Origin: Isohypsibius dastychi
Taxonomy: Eukaryota; Tardigrada; Eutardigrada; Parachela; Isohypsibiidae
Assembly (NCBI GenBank): GCA_034696485.1
Contig: JAQIWT010001064.1
Span: 1 to 12,740, forward strand
DNA length: 12,740 nucleotides
Reading direction: 5' to 3'
The position numbers were made by a program, and so were the translations under genes. How positions within the stretch are numbered: position 1 is the first letter of the stretch; every line of letters begins with the position of its first letter. This document shows positions 1-7,908 of the stretch, one piece after another. The notes under the pieces were generated by a model that was given only the letters and a program-made list of their open reading frames with translations, made no database searches and was not told the origin of the DNA.

Positions 1-394
1 TTATCAGACAATCAGCTGCCGATTCGAAAATAAGCCAGAAAGCAGAGATTTTCTGGTATGACAAGTCTTTCCCGCCACCCAGCGAGCCGTTCTGTGGCTA
101 CTTGGGAAAGAAAACGATCTGCCAGCCAGAAAGTGAGAAGACTGGGAATTAAGCGACAGCCCCTTGTTTGGAAACCTTTTGTGTTATGGTTCTCAGATTT
201 GCGAGGTGGACTTGTCGAGGGATTGGCTCTTGGAGTGCTGCTTCTTGCAGCTAGTTGGTAGGTAATGGAGTGAATTGTGATAAAATGCTGTGCGTTTATA
301 CTTCGATTATTTTAGCTTCAAATTCTACAAATACCTCACCATGGATGGCTGGTGGACACTGGTTTACAGTACACCGAACAACTCGTTCAAATAG
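1..394 (+). CDS. 3' end of a natriuretic-peptide-receptor-like single-pass receptor (5' part outside window)
   Basis: Three exons are proposed: 3-132, 197-257 and 316-394 (stop TAG 392-394). Their GT-AG joins are phase-compatible. The first exon encodes a juxtamembrane stretch with PPPSEPFCG followed by a second Cys after eight residues. This matches the PPPD.PKCG...C segment just outside the membrane in natriuretic peptide receptors and receptor guanylyl cyclases. The second exon encodes a hydrophobic helix (GLALGVLLLAAS). The third gives a 26-residue cytoplasmic tail containing WW, then stops. No kinase-homology or cyclase domain follows on this strand, so the layout is that of a clearance-type receptor (NPR-C). 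The last exon is 79 nt in phase 2, exactly as in the facing gene at 701-3825, which supports paralogy. If the donor at 258 were not used, the protein would end at the TAG at 259-261. Ligand and signalling are unknown. Confidence 0.68.
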
Positions 395-700
395 CCATAA
401 TACGAAGACTTACCGGAATAATTTCATTCATTCTTATTCAGCTTCTGTGATCACATTGTATTCTGTAATGTATATATTCTTACTATGAGTTATATATGCT
501 TATATAAGTCAAGTCACTGTGAATGGTCGGATTTCTATAATAAGAGACAGAACTGTTTTAATGCGGATGGAGAACTTGTTTCGAAATTCCACATGAACCG
601 AATCACATGATAAACCAAGTAGATTGATCCAAAAGTAGTGCCACACGTAAGCCATCTCCGACTTCTCTTAGAAACTTCACGAAAACAGTTTAATGGATTC

Positions 701-3700
701 TTAAACATATGAGGTTGCACGAATCTGATGTTCTTCAAGATACCATGATTGTTTCCTCGTATTTTCCAAACATGTCCTTCTACAAAATCGACACTGAGTG
801 CTACGATTCGGAATTTCGGAATGCAGAACAAATACCTGACGATAAAAGAAATCACGGCGAGCAGCGTTAATGGAATTACGACGGCAATCGCTGTTCGTTC
901 ACCAGAATCAGTGCGACCTATGAGTTTGAAGTGAGAATAATTTTCAGTGCACCAGTTCAAACGAGTTACTGTAAGTTGTAACGCGATGGCTTCAAACCAT
1001 TTTCGCTGGTTCTGGGATACAGTGACAAGGCTGTCCAGTTTTACTCGGTACCCCAGTGCTAAATCCTTAGACAGGAATCGCGCGATTACAGTCCACGTCC
1101 AGTATCTTACCTCTTATACAGAATGTATCTGGATATAACGTTCCAACACGGCAATTTGGGCGGTCTGGCGGAGGATTGGTGATTACATTATCGATCTCCA
1201 AATTTAAGAAACTCAGCTCGTCCGTTTCCGCGTCATAGTTCCCGAATATCTATCACAAAAAGTGCGGCAGGAGAAACTTATGTTGGTTGGAAAACACCAT
1301 TCTCACCTGCATTGATGACGTTTCAGTGCTGAAACCAAAAATGTCCAGGTTCAGTAATCGAACACCATCCGCCCCAAAACGAATGTTGCCTGTTTCTAGG
1401 CTGAAAGTCCGATTGACGATTCGGCTAGCAATCTCTTTTCCGTTACACACCGCCGAATGTGAAAACGACTCATTCATGACTCTTGTCCACATCTCCACGA
1501 TGTCGTACGTAGAGCGGGTAGAATACAAATCAAGCGGCTGGAAAGCAGACGGATGTACATCTTCCTAAACTTATGGCATTCCGGGTGAAAACTTACGGGA
1601 CCTTCGTAGCTGCTGTTATACATCGCCGCTGCCCGTCGGATGAGCTCGTCATTTACAAACGTTAGGTTCCGTCGCATTCGTGTTATCGATATGTAAATGA
1701 TCGACCTGAACATTTCTGTGTCCTGTGTGGTGAAATCTTGTCAGTCGCTACAGTGGAATACGAGAGTCAGGGGCTCACCTCTGGTGACTGTGACGGTACA
1801 TTGGTAAACAAGCTCAAGCTGCCGTATAGTTTGTACTGTGTTGGCTGTGCCGTGAAGTATACCTATCATGACAATGCACAACGTAACAATCAAGCCAACC
1901 CCCCCCCCCTGCCGCCGTAAAAAATAAAATCTAAACGGGAATTGTTTGATAATTTAAAGACCGGGTTTTTATTCCACGGTATATTAGCCCAAAGCGGGGT
2001 CTGAAAAGAATATGTAACGATGTTTGCGTATCCTTACGTATTCCTCCCCAGTCATTTCCAATCCGCGAGCAATTTTCTGTAACACAACAACTGTGTTTCG
2101 ATAACGAGCTGGTGAGGTAATGTTGACTCGCCAGCAGTTTTATGAGTGAACTGATGCTAGCCAATACCGTCAGAACTGTAAATGGAATCACATAAACTGG
2201 GAAGTGTTGAGAAATGTCGATATTACTACCTCGTCCATTGTTTTTGGCCAACAAGAGAATCCTAGCAATGCTGGTCTCAGATCGACTATCAAAAGGCAAG
2301 AGTGCGACCTTGAATTCCGAATCTCTAGCTTGGTCCTGTAAAGACTGGCCCACTCCGAGATAAAAGTCGCTGACAGACGACGAGTCCTGAAGGATGGTCA
2401 TATGCTTCCAGGAACGGCTATGCATGGTGCGCAAGATGATGTCCGCGAACTGGTCGAGTGTTCCACTCGGAGTGAGTGCCGTTGGTGAAATTTGCATGTT
2501 GTAGCTTTTTGTCAGAGCGACCCCACTGTGGCACAAGAGCAAGACATCGTTGGACAACACATCTACCAGTGCGTAACGAAAACCCAGTATACTGCGTTAT
2601 GGAACGGGTCTTGCTGGTTGATCAACATTCCCGTGTTAGGTCAGGCTATACTACTCAACTCAAATTCTTATTTCAAAGTTTTACTCGGATTCCCAGATTA
2701 TTTTCGGTACTCACTTTGCGAAAACCGGGATGTTCCACTCTGCAAGGGAGACAAATCTTCACGACATTTTATGATTTTTTAAGGACGCATAACACACCTC
2801 TCGCAAAGTGCGCTATCTCAATCAAGCCACTGCAAACTACAATTTCCAGAAAAATGTCATTGAATGTTTGCATCAAGGGAAGAAACGAGCGTTGTTGTAC
2901 TTACATATTCCAATCAAGGCATAACATGTTGATGGTCTGGCTTTTGTATAATAGTACTGCGCCAGCAAATCGGTGACCTTTTCTGCGACAGCTGTACAGG
3001 AGTCGTTTTTGCCGCCATATAACAATTTTAAGGAGACGTTCAAATGTGGCTGATATTTTCGGTTGGCATTCTCAACCGCCAAATCAAGAGCTGCGCCAGC
3101 GAGTGGAAGAGCTGGTGCCACTGGACTAGAGAATGGTAGGAGACTGATCAGTTCTATGTTCATCGCGTAAGGGTCAACGGTTAAATTCTACGAGATGATT
3201 TGTTCGACAAGTTGAGAATTAAAACCAAACTTTAAATCTCAGGCATCAAATTAAACACGGATTGAACTGCACCCAGGGAAAGCAGGTGTCTTCTTGACTT
3301 AGAACATAATCCATCTTGCTTTCATGAAGCTTAATTGTACTTGACTGGTTTAGCGATACAGAAGGAAATTGCTGGATCTAAGTCATGGGAATACATCTTT
3401 TCGGTCCATAAACCAACCTATCACAACTTTCATCGATCAGTTTTTTAGCTTGGGCCGAGTCGCCAGTGACTCAGGTGGTTGAACAAAACTGAGCTAATTC
3501 CAAGTGGAGTTCAAGAAGGCCTACAAGTTGGAAAGTGAAACCAACCTTGGAGCTCACCTTTTCGGAGTGGGATAGTGGCTTTGGTTACGCTGCACCAGGA
3601 CCCATGACTCATCCTGCCTACCGCATTGTGAAGCATTCTGAATTTCGGACCCCCATATGCAAATATTTCAGAAAAATCTGAATCTAGATAAATAAGAATT

Positions 3701-3825
3701 CTTAATATTGTATCTTCGTCAGGGTTAATATTTCCATGTGATTCGCAATGGAACACGTAAGCCGAAAAGTTAAGCCAGAACAACAGAATAACAGCGTTAC
3801 AGGCATAATCACGGCTGTTACGCAT
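701..3825 (-). CDS. ANF-receptor-domain single-pass receptor with short tail (NPR-C-like), about 570 aa, 14 exons
   Basis: Proposed exons: 3825-3558, 3153-2905, 2836-2798, 2739-2715, 2525-2230, 2175-2132, 2076-2038, 2000-1962, 1835-1779, 1722-1597, 1537-1307, 1249-1111, 917-836, 779-701. All joins keep phase, giving 1,713 nt. A hydrophobic N-terminal segment (AVILLFWLNFSAYVF) looks like a signal peptide. The ligand-binding (ANF receptor) domain follows: ELISLLPFSSP and ALDLAVENAN near its start, AHFAREWNIPVF, a segment ending SRSWKHMTILQD, EMTGEEY, a late segment with SRIVNRTFSLETGNI, then NPPPDRPNC...C before the membrane helix (AIAVVIPLTLLAVISFIV) and RR. The tail is 26 residues with no kinase-homology or cyclase domain. 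The spacing from WNIP to WKH equals that in vertebrate NPR-A as I recall it. Weak points are exon 1, the exon 6 donor (GC), the 37-nt intron 7 and the GTCTTT donor after exon 8. Role inferred: peptide binding or clearance at the cell surface. Confidence 0.72.
2126..2131 (-). other. Proposed GC-AG intron donor (GCGAGT) in the receptor gene
   Basis: Reading the minus strand, exon 6 ends CTG CTG and is followed by GCGAGT; the acceptor is TTACAG just before 2076. This phase-0 join links LIKLL to KIARGLEMTGEEY and gives the same spacing as vertebrate NPR-A between the GRV and TGEDYV motifs (from memory). The only nearby GT donor (GTCAAC) would add about six residues using a different acceptor. This is inference; a cDNA read would settle it. 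Confidence 0.45.
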
Positions 3826-3956
3826 GTACTCTTATGAGGAGAGCAGAGTACTGTACCTCAGAATAGCGACACATTTGGGAGGACGCGATTTTGCGTGACT
3901 TGAAAGTGGAGGTTGGAAGTGTAGGTTGATTTAAGAATTTAAGACTGCCTCCAGAC

Positions 3957-4061
3957 CAGGGTGTAGCTAACCCCACCCTCGGTTATCATGATGCTAACCT
4001 GTATAATCACCCGTATGAACGCCCCATGCAAACCCCAGAAACCCGGGGTTATTATGAAAAA
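3957..4061 (+). repeat. Left inner arm of the inverted repeat
   Basis: 105 bp that pair with 4605-4709 with two mismatches. The arm itself contains a short palindrome, AACCCC...GGGGTT, near 4031-4050. Confidence 0.85.
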
Positions 4062-4604
4062 CACATGATTTTGCATAGAATTTTGCAAAACAAACACTTA
4101 TTGATTGTAATCAATGACTAGATGAAATACCAAACAAAACCCATTGAAAACCCCTTGCGCGGGGGGCCAGCCCCCGCACCCTCCGCCCCCGAAACCCCCG
4201 GTCCACTCGAAACCCATTTTCCCACTGGAAACCCCGGACACAACCATTGTAAAATGGAATTCGGAGTGTTCACGTTTCGACAAAATCGAGCCGATAAAAA
4301 AACAGCTAAATTTTGCTTGGAAACTCATATTTTCTTGACCACCTCATGTCACCCCCTTGACCACTGGTCAACCCCCACACCACTGGAATTTTTTTTTCTA
4401 GCATAGTTTTTTAAGCTGAATACAACCCGCTATCGAGGGGGGCGACTTTCCTCATGGCCTGGATTCACAAAATGCCATTATGACGATTTTGACGAATTTG
4501 CCACCGTTGCAGTAAATTTGTGTTTCTTTTGTGTGAAAAGCCTCTTGTTGTGTTGTGAACAGATACAGACCAGATTTGGTACATTTTATGTGGATTTCTG
4601 TTGT

Positions 4605-4709
4605 TTTTTCATAATAACCCCGGGTTTCTGGGGTTTGCATGGGGCGTTCATACGGGTGATTATACAGGCTAGCATCATGATAACCGAGGGTGGGGTTAGC
4701 TATACCCTG
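4605..4709 (-). repeat. Right inner arm of the inverted repeat
   Basis: Reverse complement of 3957-4061, the same length, with two substitutions and no gaps seen. Confidence 0.85.
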
Positions 4710-4924
4710 CTCCAGACAGGAAAAAGCTTAATCCAATCTACACCTCAAACCTCCCCTTCGCGAACCCGCAAAATCGCGTACTCCCAATTGTGCAACATCT
4801 TCATGGATTCTGAGAAATCAAATAACAATAACTTATTTTTTTCACATCAATCAAACACCGACTCGGAGCTGGCTGAATGTTTTTGTTTTGCAATCATCAG
4901 TCTCGAGGGCAAACATCCCGCTCC

Positions 4925-4970
4925 CACGTGGAATAAAATGCAACAAATTTAGATCTTTTATTATCGTCAG
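4925..4970 (+). promoter_or_regulatory. Possible promoter of the chitin-binding gene
   Basis: An E-box palindrome CACGTG (4925-4930) is followed by a TATA-like AATAAAAT (about 4932-4939). About 35 nt later there is an initiator-like TCAGCATT with a candidate start at A4969. This would give a 5' UTR of about 54 nt before the signal-peptide frame at 5023. The elements are short and the call is tentative. Confidence 0.3.
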
Positions 4971-5022
4971 CATTCATCCACTGTTCCTGCAAATAACCAC
5001 GCTGCCTCCGTACACTGTTCCC

Positions 5023-5804
5023 ATCACGAAAATCTTTCTGGTAGCAACATCTGTCCTGCTCGTTGCTCATGGCAGCATTGTAAGTGACGATATGGATTCG
5101 TACCAACAAAAGGTTGTCTGGCTCATATCACATTTCAGATAAGAAAAAGAGCGGCTGGAGATCAATAGCCCAAGGTTTGGGATGCCCTTAGACAGCTGCG
5201 TGGTGGAAAGGATCTAACCACAGAACAGAAGAGATCCAAGCAATTTATATCAGCGCTGTCCCTGGTCAAGATTATCCAATCAACGCCGTGATCCCTGAGA
5301 AAGAAGTTGACTGTAAAGCATACAAGCAGCCTGGATTTTATGCCGATGACAGCGAGCCAAGCAAATGCCAAATCTTTCATCGCTGTGACGAGAACGGAGA
5401 CGTCAAAAGCCTCTTGTGTCCTAATGCAACCGTAAGAACTGTTCTCCACTTAGGAAGAACCACTACTTCACTGCATTTTCCTCCAGCCCTACAACCAAAT
5501 CACACTGGTTTGTGAATGGTTCTACAATGTTGACTACTCACTTTCCAACAATTTTGTCGATTACTCAAACAGCCGTCTGGCAGATCAGAATTCTGTCCTT
5601 TTGGACGATCAAGCTGACATCGGAGCCATCGAAGCCGCCACAGGGGCCGTTGACAACGTCCGTGTTCAAGTTGCTGTTAAAACTGCAGCCCCATCATCAG
5701 CAGCTCGAGCTCCAGCTCCCGCCAAAAAACCATCCGTACCCGCTCGGGCTCCAGCCCCTGGTCCAGCAACAGCCCGCTGCTCCGATACCAGTCCCGGCTG
5801 CTAA
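5023..5804 (+). pseudogene. Secreted protein with type-2 (peritrophin-A/CBM14) chitin-binding domain, apparently damaged
   Basis: Exons: 5023-5079 (signal peptide), 5192-5431 (or from 5169) and 5487-5804. Intron 2 is 55 nt, phase 0. The signal peptide frame reads xTKIFLVATSVLLVAHG, but its first codon is ATC and no in-frame ATG lies upstream before a stop. The middle exon has PGQDYPINAVIP and the chitin-binding core (QPGFYADDSEPSKCQIFHRC, then LLCPNAT). The last exon continues YNQITLVCEWFYNVDYS, where the family normally has a sixth Cys at the final Tyr (TAC, 5535-5537). An Ala/Pro/Lys-rich tail follows. Family role: binding chitin in cuticle or gut lining outside the cell. The missing ATG, the lost cysteine and two suspicious frame changes suggest a decaying copy, though an undetected upstream exon or assembly errors remain possible. 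Confidence 0.6.
5301..5540 (+). other. Type-2 chitin-binding domain spanning the 55-nt intron 5432-5486
   Basis: Five of six expected cysteines are present in order: VDC, SKC, HRC, LLC and LVC. The signature aromatic/PGFYAD and CQIFHRC motifs are intact. The sixth position is Tyr in NVDYS, so one disulfide partner would be free. Confidence 0.78.
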
Positions 5805-5859
5805 AGAAACTGAGACAGCACCTGCGCCATCCAGATTTGCGCTTCAGCTCATTCATTAA

Positions 5860-6743
5860 CCCAACTGGGCATTTTTCATATATTTCATCTCTGGTATTTT
5901 AAAGGTTCTCTAGTGAGAATGTGTCTAACTCTATTCCGCTGCTCGGAGCAAGCTTGTGATTAAACAATCCTGTTTACTCGAAATTGCATGGAATGACGTG
6001 ATGCAGAATCACAGTTACTGTTTATCCAATGCCCGTTAAGCTAGTTACCTACCCCAAGTACTTGCAGCATCTCCGGAAACGTTCGCTTATGGTACTGAGT
6101 CCCAGCGGTGTTGCTTCGATTTCAGAGGATGCTCACTGAAAAATCTATGACAGGACAGGGGGGGGGGGCTTCATTTCACACGGAACAAGCGTGGATTTCA
6201 CAAATTGCGATACAGTATTGGCAAGATTTAAATATTCGTTCGCTGACAAAATAGTCTGTCGTAGTCGGTAACTCGAGCTCCAATATTTGTCTATCGCCAC
6301 TCAAAATCACCAGCATTTCGGAAGAGAATGAGCAGCTACCAAGTACCAAGTGATCACAAAGGACAGCGCAAGTCCCGCGGTAGCACCAATACTGTCGTGC
6401 GCAATCATGATGATGGACTGATGCTATGCTCGTTAAAACGACCTGACATATTCAGATGCGCTTCAACGTGCCTCTTGTAAAATGCATGAATTGTCAAAGA
6501 TCGAAAGTGACCTCAACTAATTTGAAATGAAATGGCGGTTTTTATGATCAAGATCACTTTTCGTTGCACTGGCATCGAGGTAACATCGAAACAAGGCAGC
6601 TTTTATTATTTAGAATGACTCGAAATCCTAGAACCTGTCGATTCTGTTCTGGAAATCCCAAAACAACACAACCACATTCACACTCATAATCACTCTACAC
6701 CACAAGAACGATTCAGAGCTGCCTTGTTCCACGATGAATTCAG
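5860..6743. other. Intergenic stretch, no supported gene
   Basis: No open frame with a family signature or convincing splice structure was found on either strand. It holds an 11-base G run (6158-6168) and, on the minus strand, the AATAAA of the small gene at 6744-6926. A 49-codon ATG frame (about 6328-6477) has no distinguishing features. Confidence 0.5.
6602..6607 (-). promoter_or_regulatory. Poly(A) signal AATAAA for the 6744-6926 gene
   Basis: AATAAA on the minus strand, about 137 nt past the stop codon of the small Asn/Lys-rich gene. Confidence 0.4.
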
Positions 6744-6926
6744 TCACTTGCTGCACTGATTTCCGTGGAAGTTCGGATTGTTAGGGTTGTGAGCGTCGGC
6801 GTTCTTCCCTTTGAATTCCTTGTTGTTAGGATTCAACTGGTTGGCATGGTTGTTCTTGTCCGGCTTGTAGTCCTTGTGCATCGGATTCTTGACATTAGCC
6901 TTTTGGTCGTTGGGAGTGAGAGGCAT
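6744..6926 (-). CDS. Small Asn/Lys-rich hydrophilic protein, 60 aa, function unknown
   Basis: A single-exon frame with a true ATG (6926-6924). The protein has no hydrophobic segment and one cysteine near the C-terminus. It is dominated by Asn, Lys, Pro and His. Two related blocks stand out: HANQLNPNNKEFKGKN (about residues 27-42) and AHNPNNPNFHGNQ (about 45-57), each with an NPNN core followed by an aromatic residue and Gly. The composition suggests a soluble, largely disordered protein. A TATA box about 100 nt upstream and an AATAAA about 137 nt downstream support a real transcription unit. The complementary strand is also open but only through the same codons. I do not recognise a named family; a stress or desiccation role would be speculation. 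Confidence 0.55.
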   Translation of the reverse strand: MPLTPNDQKANVKNPMHKDYKPDKNNHANQLNPNNKEFKGKNADAHNPNNPNFHGNQCSK

Positions 6927-7018
6927 GGCTGCGTTCGTCGGGACTGAAAGGTAAGCAAACGATTTTAACCTTGCAAGAAAACTTCCAAAAGTGTGAAGAT
7001 CTGGGACTGCAACGTTCT

Positions 7019-7026
7019 CTTTTATA
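7019..7026 (-). promoter_or_regulatory. TATA box (TATAAAAG) for the small Asn/Lys-rich gene
   Basis: TATAAAAG on the minus strand, 93 nt upstream of the ATG at 6926. A TTCACAC sequence about 30 nt downstream (near 6992) could be the initiator, giving a 5' UTR of about 65 nt. Confidence 0.5.
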
Positions 7027-7112
7027 GTCCGGGAAATCGTCTGGCGTCATTTATACGCTTGACAAAAGCCGGATGCCATAAATGTTCGTCCTGATTGGGC
7101 AGATTCCGGAAC

Positions 7113-7126
7113 AGTATATAAAAAAA
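7113..7126 (+). promoter_or_regulatory. Plus-strand TATA-like box, divergent from the one at 7019-7026
   Basis: TATATAAAAAAAGG on the plus strand, about 90 bp from the minus-strand TATA box. I cannot assign a gene to it. The first downstream ATG frame is only six codons, and the longer open frame at 7325-7711 lacks an ATG. Confidence 0.25.
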
Positions 7127-7908
7127 GGCTACCAATTAAAAAGTAATCAACTGCAGTATATTTGAAGGTGAATTAGGGACCTAATCGAAAGTGTCATGTC
7201 ATTTATCACGGGGTGACTCAAGCTGAAAATCCGGCACGTAAGATTGTTACGTCATTTGATTGCATTCACGCTGCTGAACAGGTTTTGAAGTGGCTGAACC
7301 GAAGCCATCGAACCAAATAATACCGTGAACCATGTGTTTCCAGATGGAAATTTCGATCATCACCGCGTTCAACTATTTGGATCTTCTCAGCTCAATCCAG
7401 ATGTTTATCACGAAGGGAAATATATTCTCAGAAACGAAACGATACAGTACACAACGATACACACTTTTCTTGTGAATACATGTAACATCGAAAATTCACT
7501 TGGGTCGCGGTCTGCCGTATCATTCTTCCAGCACAATATACCTCAGATGGTCAAGAACAAGGCCTATAAGAGTCCCTCTCTGGTAGTCCTGCCATCAAAT
7601 ACAGCTTCCACGCATAAACCGCTGAAAACCGGTGGCGCAGCTCAAAAAATGTCGTCAAAAGCTGTCCATTTGTTTGGGCTCTCCCGTCATGTTTCCCAAG
7701 AAAGCCACTAAATTTCTCATTCGAAAATCGAGTGCAAATGTGTTTGGAGATCGCACTGATGGAACCGATACGCAAATATATTTCTCCAACGACTAACTTT
7801 TTCAGGCTTTATTGAGAACAAAACCGGGACCACTCAGTGTACATGTACCGTCAACAGTATTACCGGAGCAAAAAATTTCCAGAAAGTAACAGCTTCGAAA
7901 TCAACTGT
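7127..7908. other. Stretch with no supported gene
   Basis: It contains a plus-strand frame open to 7711 without ATG or recognisable motif, and an overlapping minus-strand frame of 74 codons, neither convincing. The 3' flank of the first methyltransferase, with its AATAAA, occupies the right end. Confidence 0.4.
7808..7813 (-). promoter_or_regulatory. Poly(A) signal AATAAA for methyltransferase copy 1
   Basis: AATAAA on the minus strand, about 96 nt beyond the stop codon at 7909. Confidence 0.5.

Larger units (their letters stand above)
3857..4814. mobile_element. MITE-like element or long inverted repeat with about 200-bp arms
   Basis: The left arm (about 3857-4061) is the reverse complement of the right arm (about 4605-4814). 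The inner 105 bp of each arm (3957-4061 and 4605-4709) differ by only two bases as I align them. The outer parts still match in blocks, for example GGGAGGACGCGATTTTGCG against GGGAGTACGCGATTTTGCG, and end at CTCAGAAT / ATTCTGAG. The middle (4062-4604) carries C-rich runs and a small palindrome (TTGATTGTAATCAA near 4102) and no convincing coding frame. The size and lack of a transposase fit a non-autonomous DNA transposon with long terminal inverted repeats. I see no clear target-site duplication. The transcript could fold into a long hairpin. Confidence 0.72.

Noticed and set aside
58-261. A 67-codon plus-strand ATG frame
   Set aside because: Only its end (199-257) is coding in my model, as the membrane exon. 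The ATG at 58 lies in another frame of the upstream exon.
255-488. A 77-codon plus-strand frame
   Set aside because: It overlaps the last receptor exon in a different frame, starts at no meaningful site and shows no motif.
535-960. Minus-strand frame reading through the membrane exon for 141 codons
   Set aside because: The membrane helix is real, but reading on through the 56-nt intron loses the tail similarity with the neighbour gene; the spliced version ends at 701.
1931-2560. A 209-codon continuous minus-strand frame in the receptor
   Set aside because: It contains real exons 5 and 6 but reads through three introns. Splicing restores the TGEEY motif and the correct domain spacing.
4098-4640. 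Several open frames inside the inverted-repeat element
   Set aside because: They are C-rich or low-complexity, overlap each other on both strands and show no transposase or other motif.
5512-5859. A 115-codon plus-strand frame across the chitin-binding gene's last exon
   Set aside because: Its first part is a shadow of the exon that contains LVCEWFYNVD; only the tail after about 5760 may be a frameshifted continuation, reported as a finding.
6765-6947. A 60-codon plus-strand frame opposite the mini-protein
   Set aside because: A shadow of the Asn/Lys codons; Val/Leu-rich only because it is their complement, and it starts without a promoter in that direction.
7325-7711. A 128-codon plus-strand frame
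   Set aside because: It begins at GTG with no in-frame ATG, carries no recognised motif or splice support, and its composition looks random. A diverged exon cannot be excluded.
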